Source: Acidobacteriota bacterium
GTDB taxonomy: Bacteria; Acidobacteriota; Vicinamibacteria; Vicinamibacterales; JAFNAJ01
Length of the DNA: 5,972 nucleotides
Direction of reading: 5' to 3'
Assembly (NCBI GenBank): GCA_017860085.1
Contig: JAFNAJ010000241.1
Location: 1-5,972 of the forward strand
In this document: in pieces, positions 1-5,972 of the stretch
Layout of the letters: each line of letters begins with the position of its first letter
Numbering within the stretch: the stretch's first letter is position 1
Notes under the pieces: model-generated
The model's database searches: none
What the model saw: the letters and a program-made list of their open reading frames with translations, nothing else
What the model was told of the DNA's origin: nothing
Position numbers and translations under genes: made by a program

Positions 1-605
1 TGAAGGACCCGGCCGCGGTGAAGCTGCTCTCGGACGCGTCGTTGCGCGCGGCCCTGGCAAGCCCCGAGCTGTCGAAGGCGCTGGCGGACCCCGGCCTGAT
101 CGCGGCACTCACGGCGCCCGAGCTGCGCATGAAGCTGGCGGACCCCGCTTTGGTGGCGGCGCTCACCAGTCCGGAGCTGCGGGCGATGATCAGCCACCCC
201 GACCTGATGGCGGCACTCTCGAGCTCGGAGCTGCGCGCGGCCATCGCCGACCCGAGCCTCGCCGCTGCGCTCACGAATCCCGAGCTGCGCAAGGCGATTG
301 CCGACCCGAACCTGGTAGCCGCCCTCGCGAAGCCTGAGCTGCGCGCGATGTTGACCGATCCAGGCTTGGTGGCGGCGCTGGCGAGCCCGCAGATCCGCAT
401 GGCCCTCGCCCACCCGGGCCTGATGGCCGCCCTCGCCCAACCCGAGCTGCGCATGGCGATCACCAGCGCCGAGTTCGCGAAGGCGCTGGCCAACCCCGAC
501 CTGGCCAAGGCGCTGTCGGACGCCTCGCTGAGCGCCGCCCTCAAGAGCCCAGCGTTCAGCCAGGCCCTGAGCCAGGCCCAGGAGCTGCGGGGCAGCGTGA
601 AGTAG
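1..605 (+). CDS. Nonapeptide/18-residue tandem-repeat protein, 5' end outside window
   Basis: I do not recognise a named family. The visible protein (about 200 residues, codons in frame from position 3, stop TAG at 603-605) is almost wholly a tandem repeat of 18 residues with 9-residue halves: a half like LADPGLIAA followed by one like LTSPELRAM. Each half has Leu/Ile at position 1, usually Pro at 4 and Leu/Ile/Phe at 6, suggesting short proline-capped helices stacked as a solenoid. This loosely resembles STI1/DP-type helical repeats, but that is only a resemblance. No signal peptide, membrane segment or catalytic motif is visible. A GTG at 18 with AAGGA at 3-7 could be a start. However, the codons before it read KDPAAV and continue the 9-residue register, and the split codon at the edge ends in TG, compatible with the expected Leu. 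I therefore prefer a 5'-partial gene. The last two units lose Pro and the PELR motif, and the protein ends in a short polar tail (QELRGSVK). Confidence 0.82.
   Translation, partial: KDPAAVKLLSDASLRAALASPELSKALADPGLIAALTAPELRMKLADPALVAALTSPELRAMISHPDLMAALSSSELRAAIADPSLAAALTNPELRKAIADPNLVAALAKPELRAMLTDPGLVAALASPQIRMALAHPGLMAALAQPELRMAITSAEFAKALANPDLAKALSDASLSAALKSPAFSQALSQAQELRGSVK
27..566 (+). repeat. Ten 54-bp (18-residue) coding tandem repeats
   Basis: Ten consecutive in-frame 54-bp units begin at 27, 81, 135, 189, 243, 297, 351, 405, 459 and 513, without any length change. The protein consensus is roughly L-A-D-P-x-L-V-A-A-L-x-x-P-E-L-R-x-A. Codons differ freely between units (for example CTGGCGGACCCC against ATTGCCGACCCG) while the residues stay the same. 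This points to old duplications held by selection on the protein rather than recent slippage. Each unit splits into two 27-bp halves of the same basic pattern. A further half-unit lies before position 27 and continues off the edge. Confidence 0.85.
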
Positions 606-641
606 CGAACCCCTCGTCCGTCAGCACCGGCGAACGACGAT

Positions 642-670
642 CGGCCCGGGGGCACTCGTTCCCCGGGCCG
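642..670 (+). terminator. Perfect 10-bp GC hairpin, probable terminator of the repeat gene
   Basis: The arm CGGCCCGGGG (642-651) is exactly complementary to CCCCGGGCCG (661-670), with a 9-base loop; a G-T wobble at 652/660 could extend the stem. It lies 37 bases after the stop of the repeat gene and 28 bases before the next start, where an intrinsic terminator is expected. It has no T tract (the following bases are GTTCACGTAC), so it would be an atypical or Rho-assisted terminator, or an mRNA-stabilising 3' end. Confidence 0.6.
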
Positions 671-671
671 G

Positions 672-700
672 TTCACGTACGGCGGGCCATCGAGTAGGAT
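672..700 (+). promoter_or_regulatory. Weak sigma70-like promoter candidate before the metallopeptidase-barrel gene
   Basis: TTCACG (672-677) and TAGGAT (695-700) each match the housekeeping -35/-10 consensus at four of six bases and are 17 bases apart. They lie immediately after the hairpin. If real, transcription would begin near 707, downstream of the ATG at 699, and translation would have to start at GTG 732. Matches this weak occur by chance, so this is only a candidate. Confidence 0.22.
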
Positions 701-3683
701 GCGCTGCACTGTTCCCGTGGTGCCTGTTCCAGTGAACCGCCGTCGGACGCATGCGGCCGTGGCCCCGGCCGTCCTCGTTGCGCTCCTCGTCATCGCGGCG
801 CCGGCGCCGGCGCAGCTCGCGAGCACCGAGACCGACGACGTCCGCGTGGTCTACGTGGGTGGGCAGCAGGACTACCTCGTGCCGCACGCGGTGCGGACCT
901 TCCTGAACTCGCTCCGATTTCAGAAGACGCTCTTCGACTGGACGCCGAGCGAGCCCGCCTCGGTCCTGCTGCTCGACTTCGAGGACGCCGGCAACGCGTC
1001 GGCCACCGCCGTGCCGCGCAACGCGCTGATGGTGCAGGTTGCGCCGCTCAGCTTCGCGTTCGAGACCATCGCCGGCAACGACCGGATGAACATCATCATG
1101 AACCACGAGCTCGTGCACGTGGCGGCGATGGATCAGGCCGCGCGCTCGGATCGGATGTGGCGCCGGCTGTTCGGAGGCAAGGTGTCGCCCGTGGCCGAGC
1201 AGCCCGAGTCGATCCTCTACTTCTTCCTGACGACGCCTCGGGTGGCCGGGCCGCGGTGGTACCACGAGGGTGTCGCCACGTTTCTCGACACCTGGATGGC
1301 CGGCGGGCTCGGGCGGGCCCAGAGCGGGTACGACGAGATGGTCTTCAGGGCGATGACCGCTGAAGACGCCCTCTTCTACGACCCGCTGGGCCTGGTGTCG
1401 GAGGGCACGAAGGTCGACTTCCAGCTGCAGATCAACTCGTATCTCTATGGCACCCGCTTCATGGTGTGGCTGGCCCGCACCTACGGGCCCGAGCGCGTCG
1501 TCGACTGGGTTGCGCGGCGCGAGGGCAGCCGCGCCTACTACGCGTCGCAGTTCCGGCACGTGTTCGCAACGACCATCGAGCAGGCCTGGGCGCGGTGGAT
1601 CGAGGACGAGAAGGCGTTCCAGCGGAAGAACCTCGAGACCGTGCGTGCCGTCCCCCTGACCCAGGCCACCGACATCACGACGCGCGCGCTCGGGTCGGTC
1701 TCCCGCGCCTACTACGACCCGGTGGAGCGGCGGCTTTACGCGGCGTTCAACTACCCGGGCGTGGCCGCGCACCTGGGGTTCCTCTCCACCGACACGGGCG
1801 TTGCGGAGCAGCTCGCCACGCTGAAGGGGCCGACCGTCTACACCGTCACGTCGCTCGCCCGCGACCCGTCCACCGGCATGCTCTATTACACCGCCGACAA
1901 CGGGGCGTGGCGCGACCTCATGGTGTTCGACCCACGGACGCGAAAGGAGACCCGGCTGCAGAAGGACGCGCGCATCGGGGACCTCGCCTTCGACTCTGCG
2001 AGTCGATCGCTCTGGGGCATCCGACAGCTCAACGGCCTCTGCTCGCTCGTGGAGGTGCGGCCGCCGTACCGAGACTGGACGCTGGTGCACACGTTCCCGT
2101 ATGGCACGGTCGTCTACGATCTCGACGTCTCGCCGGACGGGACGCAGCTCTCGGCATCGTTTGGCGAGATCTCGGGCAGGCAAAACGTGCGGGTGCTCTC
2201 CGTGGAGGGGGTGCGGAGGGGAGATCTCGAGCCGGTCGCACAGTTCGACTTCGGCACCGCGGTGCCGAACAACTTCGTGTTCTCGCCGGACGGCCGGTAC
2301 CTCTACGGCAGCTCGTACTACACCGGCGTGTCGAACATCTTCCGGTACGAGATTGCGGCCAGGGCGCTCGAGGCCGTGAGCAACGCCGACATCGGCTTCT
2401 TCCGGCCCATTCCGCTCGGCGACGACCAACTGATCGTCTTCCGGTACACCGGCCAGGGGCTGCTGCCCGCGCGCATCGACGCCAGGCCGCTCGAGGACGT
2501 CGGCGCCATCACGTTCATGGCCGAACGCCTCGCCGAGCAACACCCCGTCCTCAAGAGTTGGAACGTAGGCTCGCCGGCGAAGGTCGACTTCGACGGGATG
2601 CGCAAGACGACGGGGACCTATCCGTTGGCTGGCGGCCTGCGCCGCGAGTCGTTCTATCCCATCGTGCAGGGCTACAAGGAAAGCGCCGCGGTCGGGATGC
2701 GCTTCAACTTCTCGGACCGCCTCCAACTGAACCGGCTGAACGTGTCCGCCACGTACTCGCCCGACTCGGGGTTGCCCTCAGACGAGCGCCTCCACCTGAT
2801 GGGCGGCTACGATCGGTTCGACTGGCGGGTGCGTGCGGCGCTCAACAGCGCGGACTTCTACGATCTGTTCGGGCCCACCCAGACGGGGCGCAAGGGCTAC
2901 TACGCGCTCGTCGGGCACAAGCGCTCGCTCGTCTACGACAGCCCTCGGGCGCTCGACCTCGACGTGAGCGGCGCCATCGCCGGCAACCTCGATCGGCTGC
3001 CTCTCTATCAGAACGTGCCCGTCGACGTCGACCGGCTCTACACCTTCAACGCGACGCTCGCGTTCAGTGACATCCGGCGCTCGCTGGGGTACGTGGACGA
3101 CGAGAAGGGCACCCGCTGGTCGGCCGGGCTGCTGGGGCAGGTCGTGGACGGCATCGCCGTGCCCAAGGTCTACGGCACCTACGACCTGGGCGTTGCGCTG
3201 CCCCTTGGCCACTCGTCGATCTGGATGCGCAACGCCGCCGGCTACTCGCCGCGCGATCGCACGGAGCCTTTCGCGAACTTCTACTTCGGGGGCTTCGGGA
3301 ACAACTACGTCGATCACGGTGACGAGAAGCGCTACCGCGAGTACTACGCGTTTCCCGGCGTCGATCTGAACGAGATCGGCGGTCGCAACTTCGCCAAGTC
3401 GGTGCTCGAGTGGAACCTGCCGCCGTGGCGCTTCCGGCGGGTGGGGACGCCGGGCTTCCACGTCACGTGGGCGCGGCCGGCGGTGTTCGTGGGCGGCCTG
3501 CTCACCGACCTGGACGATGCGGCGCACCGCCGGAGCGCTGCCACGGCCGGCGCGCAAGTCGATTTTCGAATATCGCTCCTGTCGGCGCTCGACCTGACCC
3601 TCTCGGTCGGCGGCGCCGTGGCGGTTGAGGATGGATACCCGCCGAGGCGCGAAGGCATGATCTCGCTGAAGATCCTCAGATGA
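699..3683 (+). CDS. Exported gluzincin metallopeptidase / beta-propeller / outer-membrane barrel fusion protein
   Basis: The product is a 994-residue envelope protein, probably anchored in the outer membrane. Residues 1-38 look like a signal peptide: RRR at 14-16, a hydrophobic Ala/Val/Leu core, and cleavage expected after APA at 36-38. A peptidase MA-like (gluzincin) domain covers roughly 40-310. It has the zinc motif HELVH at 136-140, with Glu137 catalytic, and WYHEG with Glu190 as the likely third ligand. Residues about 320-600 look like a beta-propeller, with SPDG turns at 478-481 and 529-532 typical of PD40/TolB-like blades. From about 658 to the end, alternating aromatic strands and a glycine-rich segment (FGGFG at 863-867, then VLEWNLPP) resemble the Omp85/BamA barrel end, though no intact RGY motif is seen. 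The C terminus is LKILR, lacking the usual terminal aromatic. The substrate is unknown. ATG 699 has only a poor ribosome site; GTG 732 would give a more standard signal peptide. The stop overlaps the next gene's start. Confidence 0.9.
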   Translation: MRCTVPVVPVPVNRRRTHAAVAPAVLVALLVIAAPAPAQLASTETDDVRVVYVGGQQDYLVPHAVRTFLNSLRFQKTLFDWTPSEPASVLLLDFEDAGNASATAVPRNALMVQVAPLSFAFETIAGNDRMNIIMNHELVHVAAMDQAARSDRMWRRLFGGKVSPVAEQPESILYFFLTTPRVAGPRWYHEGVATFLDTWMAGGLGRAQSGYDEMVFRAMTAEDALFYDPLGLVSEGTKVDFQLQINSYLYGTRFMVWLARTYGPERVVDWVARREGSRAYYASQFRHVFATTIEQAWARWIEDEKAFQRKNLETVRAVPLTQATDITTRALGSVSRAYYDPVERRLYAAFNYPGVAAHLGFLSTDTGVAEQLATLKGPTVYTVTSLARDPSTGMLYYTADNGAWRDLMVFDPRTRKETRLQKDARIGDLAFDSASRSLWGIRQLNGLCSLVEVRPPYRDWTLVHTFPYGTVVYDLDVSPDGTQLSASFGEISGRQNVRVLSVEGVRRGDLEPVAQFDFGTAVPNNFVFSPDGRYLYGSSYYTGVSNIFRYEIAARALEAVSNADIGFFRPIPLGDDQLIVFRYTGQGLLPARIDARPLEDVGAITFMAERLAEQHPVLKSWNVGSPAKVDFDGMRKTTGTYPLAGGLRRESFYPIVQGYKESAAVGMRFNFSDRLQLNRLNVSATYSPDSGLPSDERLHLMGGYDRFDWRVRAALNSADFYDLFGPTQTGRKGYYALVGHKRSLVYDSPRALDLDVSGAIAGNLDRLPLYQNVPVDVDRLYTFNATLAFSDIRRSLGYVDDEKGTRWSAGLLGQVVDGIAVPKVYGTYDLGVALPLGHSSIWMRNAAGYSPRDRTEPFANFYFGGFGNNYVDHGDEKRYREYYAFPGVDLNEIGGRNFAKSVLEWNLPPWRFRRVGTPGFHVTWARPAVFVGGLLTDLDDAAHRRSAATAGAQVDFRISLLSALDLTLSVGGAVAVEDGYPPRREGMISLKILR
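3680..3683 (+). promoter_or_regulatory. ATGA stop/start overlap, translational coupling
   Basis: The TGA of the metallopeptidase-barrel gene (3681-3683) overlaps the ATG of the PrsW-family gene (3680-3682). Only a weak GAAG (3668-3671) precedes it, so the second gene probably depends on ribosomes ending the first. The two are almost certainly on one transcript. Confidence 0.85.
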
Positions 3684-4759
3684 ACCTCGTCCTCGCGCTG
3701 CTGCCGGTGCTAGCGTTCCTGCTCGCCCTGGCGATGATGGACAGCTTCAAACTGGTCCGTCCTTCGTCCGTGCTGGCCGCGATTGGGGCGGGTGCGGCTG
3801 CCGCGCTCGCGTGCATCCCCCTGCACGAGGCCATCCTTCGCCTTGCGTCGCTCGACACGACCACCTTCAGTCGCTACGTCGCGCCGCTCACGGAAGAGAC
3901 GCTCAAGGCGCTCTTCATCGTGGTCCTCTTCGCGCGGCGCCGCGTGGGGTTTGCGGTGGACGCGGCCGTCCAGGGGTTTGCCGTGGGCACGGGGTTCGCC
4001 CTCGTCGAGAACATCCACTACCTCTGGACCCTGGCCGACGCGCCGAGGCATCTGTGGCTCATCCGCGGGCTCGGCACAGCCATGCTGCACGGCGCCACCA
4101 CCGCCGTGTTTGCGATGACGAGCCGCACGGTCTTCGAGCGCCACCCCGACCGGCTGTGGCTCGTGTTCTGGCCCGGGCTTGGCGCAGCGATGGTCATCCA
4201 CTCGGCCTTCAACCACGTGCTGCTGCCGCCGCTGGTGATGACGGCCGTGCTGCTCATCGTGCTCCCGTTGCTGCTGGTTACCGTCTTCCAGCGAAGCGAG
4301 CTGGCCACGCGCGAGTGGGTTGGCGCCGGGCTCGACCTCGACGTCGAGCTGCTGCAGCTGGTCCAGTCAGACGCGTTCTGGTTCACGCGATTCGGCTCGT
4401 TCCTGCGCGAGCTGCAACGCACGTTTCCGGGCCCGGTTGTCGCCGACATGTTCTGCCTGCTGCGTCTCGAGCTGGAGGTGGCGGTCCAGGCCAAGGCGAT
4501 GTTGATGGCCCGCGAGGCCGGTCTCTTCGTCTCGGTGGACGATGACCTGGGCGCGGCGCTCGCCGAGATCGACTATCTGCGGGCCTCGATCGGCAGGACC
4601 GGCATGCTGGCGCTCAAGCCACTGATGGTGTCGAGCCACCGCGACGACTGGCACCAGTTCCTGCTGGCGCAGACCAAGCCCCAGGCACGGTGGCTGGCGT
4701 CGCTCCGCTCGCGGCGGCTTCAAGGCCTCGCGCAGCGTCTCACGACCCGGGGCAGCTGA
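3680..4759 (+). CDS. PrsW-family intramembrane metalloprotease with C-terminal soluble extension
   Basis: The product is a 359-residue inner-membrane protein. PrsW enzymes (peptidase family M82) cut membrane proteins; the Bacillus subtilis founder cleaves the anti-sigma factor RsiW. The family motifs are present in order: EETLK at 72-76, FALVENIHY with Phe106 and Glu110, His137 in MLHG, and HSAFNH at 174-179. These supply the expected Glu and His residues inside membrane helices. Hydrophobic segments lie at about 2-20, 30-48, 77-86, 94-118, 132-148, 160-178 and 184-203. Residues about 207-359 form a charged, helical, non-membrane domain absent from short PrsW proteins of around 220 residues; I do not recognise it. 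The ATG overlaps the stop of the metallopeptidase-barrel gene, so the two are co-translated. No sigma or anti-sigma gene is in view, so its substrate cannot be named, and an anti-sigma role is not shown. The last 20 bp overlap the convergent gene on the opposite strand. Confidence 0.92.
   Translation: MNLVLALLPVLAFLLALAMMDSFKLVRPSSVLAAIGAGAAAALACIPLHEAILRLASLDTTTFSRYVAPLTEETLKALFIVVLFARRRVGFAVDAAVQGFAVGTGFALVENIHYLWTLADAPRHLWLIRGLGTAMLHGATTAVFAMTSRTVFERHPDRLWLVFWPGLGAAMVIHSAFNHVLLPPLVMTAVLLIVLPLLLVTVFQRSELATREWVGAGLDLDVELLQLVQSDAFWFTRFGSFLRELQRTFPGPVVADMFCLLRLELEVAVQAKAMLMAREAGLFVSVDDDLGAALAEIDYLRASIGRTGMLALKPLMVSSHRDDWHQFLLAQTKPQARWLASLRSRRLQGLAQRLTTRGS
4740..4759. other. Tail-to-tail coding overlap of convergent genes
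   Basis: The final 20 bp of the PrsW-family gene (stop TGA 4757-4759) also encode, on the other strand, the last residues of the small hypothetical protein (stop 4742-4740). Both strands are coding here, so there is no room for a conventional terminator between the two units. Transcripts are expected to run into each other. Confidence 0.75.
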
Positions 4760-5186
4760 CGGCACCCACGTCGCGCTCGATCGCGTCGAGCACCCGGCCG
4801 ATGGCTGCGCCGTCCCCGGCGTCACTGGCTGCTGCGCGCTGGAGTTGGGCACCCCAGGTGGCGAGATTGGGGGAGCCCTGCAGCATCGTCGAGTGGATCC
4901 GGCGGTAGCGGCTGTCCTTGGTGGCCCACTCGGCCGCGATCGCCTTGCCAAGAGTCCGGACACGTTCGCGGAGCGCGGCCGCGGACGCGGCATCGCGAAC
5001 CCCACGCAGCGCGTCGTCCCCCTGATCCAGCCAGCCTCGTTGCCCCGCGCCACCGGTCACCAGCAAGACCTTGACCCAGGACCAGTAATCCTCGAATGGC
5101 TGGCGCCCGGCATTCCTGGGATCCTTCTCGTGCGCGTTGCGGAACTCCTCCATCCAGGAGTCGACGATCGTCGAGTGGGTGCTCAT
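4740..5186 (-). CDS. Small hypothetical protein downstream of alpha/beta hydrolase
   Basis: I do not recognise this 148-residue protein. It has no signal peptide, clear membrane segment or known catalytic motif. It looks soluble and mainly helical. The N-terminal part is rich in aromatic and charged residues (Trp11, Trp35, Trp37, Trp52; PFEDYWSW at 30-37). It is followed by VTGGAGQRGW at 43-52, an Ala/Arg-rich helix at about 66-88, and a segment with SRYRRIHSTMLQG at 92-104 before a polar end. The ATG at 5186-5184 lies one base after the hydrolase stop, which favours co-translation. The reading frame stays open further upstream to a TTG at 5234, but that would overlap the hydrolase by 47 bp, so I chose the ATG. 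No strong ribosome site is visible. The tight spacing suggests a partner or accessory of the hydrolase, which is inference. Coding status is supported by spacing and plausible composition rather than homology. Confidence 0.72.
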   Translation of the reverse strand: MSTHSTIVDSWMEEFRNAHEKDPRNAGRQPFEDYWSWVKVLLVTGGAGQRGWLDQGDDALRGVRDAASAAALRERVRTLGKAIAAEWATKDSRYRRIHSTMLQGSPNLATWGAQLQRAAASDAGDGAAIGRVLDAIERDVGAVSCPGS

Positions 5187-5187
5187 G

Positions 5188-5972
5188 TCAGGCCACACGC
5201 ACGCTTGCGGCTTGCTCCGCGAGGAATTCGGCAACGAACCGATACACGAAGGGGTTGAACGCGAGGCCGACGTGCGTGCCGAGCACCTCGCGGTCCTTCA
5301 CCGCCTCACCCGTCACGCACATGCGCCAGTCCACGACCCCGTCGCTCCGCGAGTAGATGGCCAGCTCGCGGACCTCGCGCGGAAACCTGTCGAGCGCCTC
5401 GACGAACGCGCAGGTGCACGCGCCGGTGTAACACCCGGCGGGCAGGAACTGGTTGTCGTCTCGGGCGAACACGATCTGCCGGACGACATCGTGCGTCCGC
5501 AGGACGATGGGGTGTGAGCGGATGCCGCGAAACGGCGCGCCCAGCGTCGTCACCGAGGCGACGAGATCGGGCCGGTGGCTTCCGGCCGAGCGGGCGAGGA
5601 TGCCGCCAAGACTGTGCCCCACCAGGTGCACGCGCTTGCCCGTGTCGGCGTGTGCCTTGGCAATCGTGGCCAGCAGGCGCTGCAGCAGCGAGTTCGGGCA
5701 GTCGGCGTTGCGCCCGATGCTCGATTGGTACGGCCGATAGCCCATGCGCGACAGCCACTGGCGGAACCCAACCATGTAGGTGTCGGTACCAAGGAAGCCG
5801 GGCACGGTCACCACCGCGCTGCCGTCGCCGCGAGGCACGCCCAGCCCGTAGAACACCGTCGACGTGTAGAGCAGGAACGAGTCGTAGAATGCGAAGCCCT
5901 CGCGCCAGATCGGGAGCTCGTGGACAGGCTCCGACTCCGGGCGGATGCCGCCAGTGGCGGCGAAGGGCGCCG
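5188..5972 (-). CDS. Alpha/beta hydrolase, lipase-like, 5' end outside window
   Basis: This is a serine hydrolase of the alpha/beta fold, closest in pattern to bacterial triacylglycerol lipases and PGAP1-like esterases; the substrate cannot be told. The frame is open from the right edge, giving 260 visible residues counted from 5970. Numbered that way, an early strand ends in VPGFLG (oxyanion-type loop), the nucleophile elbow GHSLGG has Ser120 (codon 5613-5611), Asp210 sits in SDGVVDW, and His233 in GTHVG. The order Ser-Asp-His and the spacing fit the family. A cysteine cluster, GCYTGACTC, with a further Cys218 after the Asp loop, may form a disulfide or bind metal. A GTG at 5856 could be mistaken for the start, but convincing hydrolase-like sequence (for example WREGFAFYDSFLLY) continues upstream in frame, so the gene begins outside the window. 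Its TGA (5190-5188) is followed after one base by the ATG of the small gene, suggesting an operon. Whether it is secreted depends on the missing N terminus. Confidence 0.9.
   Translation of the reverse strand, partial: APFAATGGIRPESEPVHELPIWREGFAFYDSFLLYTSTVFYGLGVPRGDGSAVVTVPGFLGTDTYMVGFRQWLSRMGYRPYQSSIGRNADCPNSLLQRLLATIAKAHADTGKRVHLVGHSLGGILARSAGSHRPDLVASVTTLGAPFRGIRSHPIVLRTHDVVRQIVFARDDNQFLPAGCYTGACTCAFVEALDRFPREVRELAIYSRSDGVVDWRMCVTGEAVKDREVLGTHVGLAFNPFVYRFVAEFLAEQAASVRVA

Noticed and set aside
796..816. GGCGCCGGCGCC-type short palindromic repeat
   Set aside because: It is explained by Ala-Pro codons at the end of the signal peptide (APAPA); too short and compositional to be a separate element.
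621..2726. A 701-codon open frame on the minus strand opposite the metallopeptidase-barrel gene
   Set aside because: Its codons are the exact reverse complements of the sense codons. Stops would need TTA, CTA or TCA in the sense gene, which are rare in such GC-rich coding sequence, so the long frame is expected by composition. Its protein is rich in Arg, His, Val and Glu with no domain, while the sense frame has a signal peptide, zinc motif and propeller turns.
1466..3070. A 534-codon open frame on the plus strand in another frame inside the metallopeptidase-barrel gene
   Set aside because: It is an Arg/Ala-rich product without domains, typical of an out-of-frame reading of GC-rich DNA, and lies wholly within a well-supported gene.
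2778..3557. A 259-codon minus-strand open frame opposite the barrel region
   Set aside because: It is in the same codon-aligned antisense frame as the 621-2726 frame, with the same compositional explanation.
3710..4216. Antisense open frame within the PrsW-family gene
   Set aside because: The sense strand carries all PrsW motifs in order; the antisense product is charged low-complexity sequence with no recognisable feature.
4845..5517. Plus-strand open frames opposite the small gene and the hydrolase
   Set aside because: They are shadows of the minus-strand frames. The minus strand has GHSLGG, the Asp and His motifs, and a tight stop/start junction.
5188..5856. GTG 5856 as the true start of the hydrolase
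   Set aside because: The frame stays open to the window edge, and the upstream residues (for example REGFAFYDSFLLYTSTVFYG) read as normal protein continuous with the hydrolase, so the start lies outside.

Overview
The window is high-GC bacterial DNA (about two thirds G+C by eye, with strong G/C preference at third codon positions). It carries five protein genes and almost no non-coding sequence. A predicted outer-membrane beta-barrel protein indicates a diderm bacterium. The composition, together with the fusion of an M1-like gluzincin, a beta-propeller and a barrel, would fit Acidobacteriota (for example Vicinamibacteria) or a Myxococcota-like lineage. That assignment is inference; no marker gene is present. 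I see no RNA genes, CRISPR arrays, insertion sequences, integrases or attachment sites.

Left end (1-605, + strand): the 3' part of a gene for a protein built almost entirely of an 18-residue repeat. Each repeat is two 9-residue halves, a 'DPxLxAAL' half and a 'PELRxAL' half. The repeat register runs off the left edge, so the gene is most likely 5'-truncated by the window. A short gap follows (606-698), holding a perfect 10-bp GC hairpin that probably ends transcription of the repeat gene.

Centre (699-4759, + strand): a two-gene unit joined by an ATGA overlap. The first gene encodes a 994-residue exported protein: signal peptide, zinc metallopeptidase domain (HELVH, then WYHEG), beta-propeller region, and a C-terminal barrel resembling the Omp85/BamA end. 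The second encodes a PrsW-family intramembrane metalloprotease with all the expected motifs and an extra soluble C-terminal domain of about 150 residues. A surface or periplasmic metallopeptidase tethered to an outer-membrane barrel is thus translated with an inner-membrane site-cleaving protease. This is the most interesting arrangement in the window and suggests a role in envelope sensing or proteolysis, but that function is inference.

Right end (4740-5972, - strand): an alpha/beta hydrolase (lipase-like, GHSLGG) runs in from beyond the right edge. One base after its stop comes a 148-codon gene of unknown function. That small gene converges on the PrsW gene and overlaps its 3' end by 20 bp, so no separate terminator lies between the two units.
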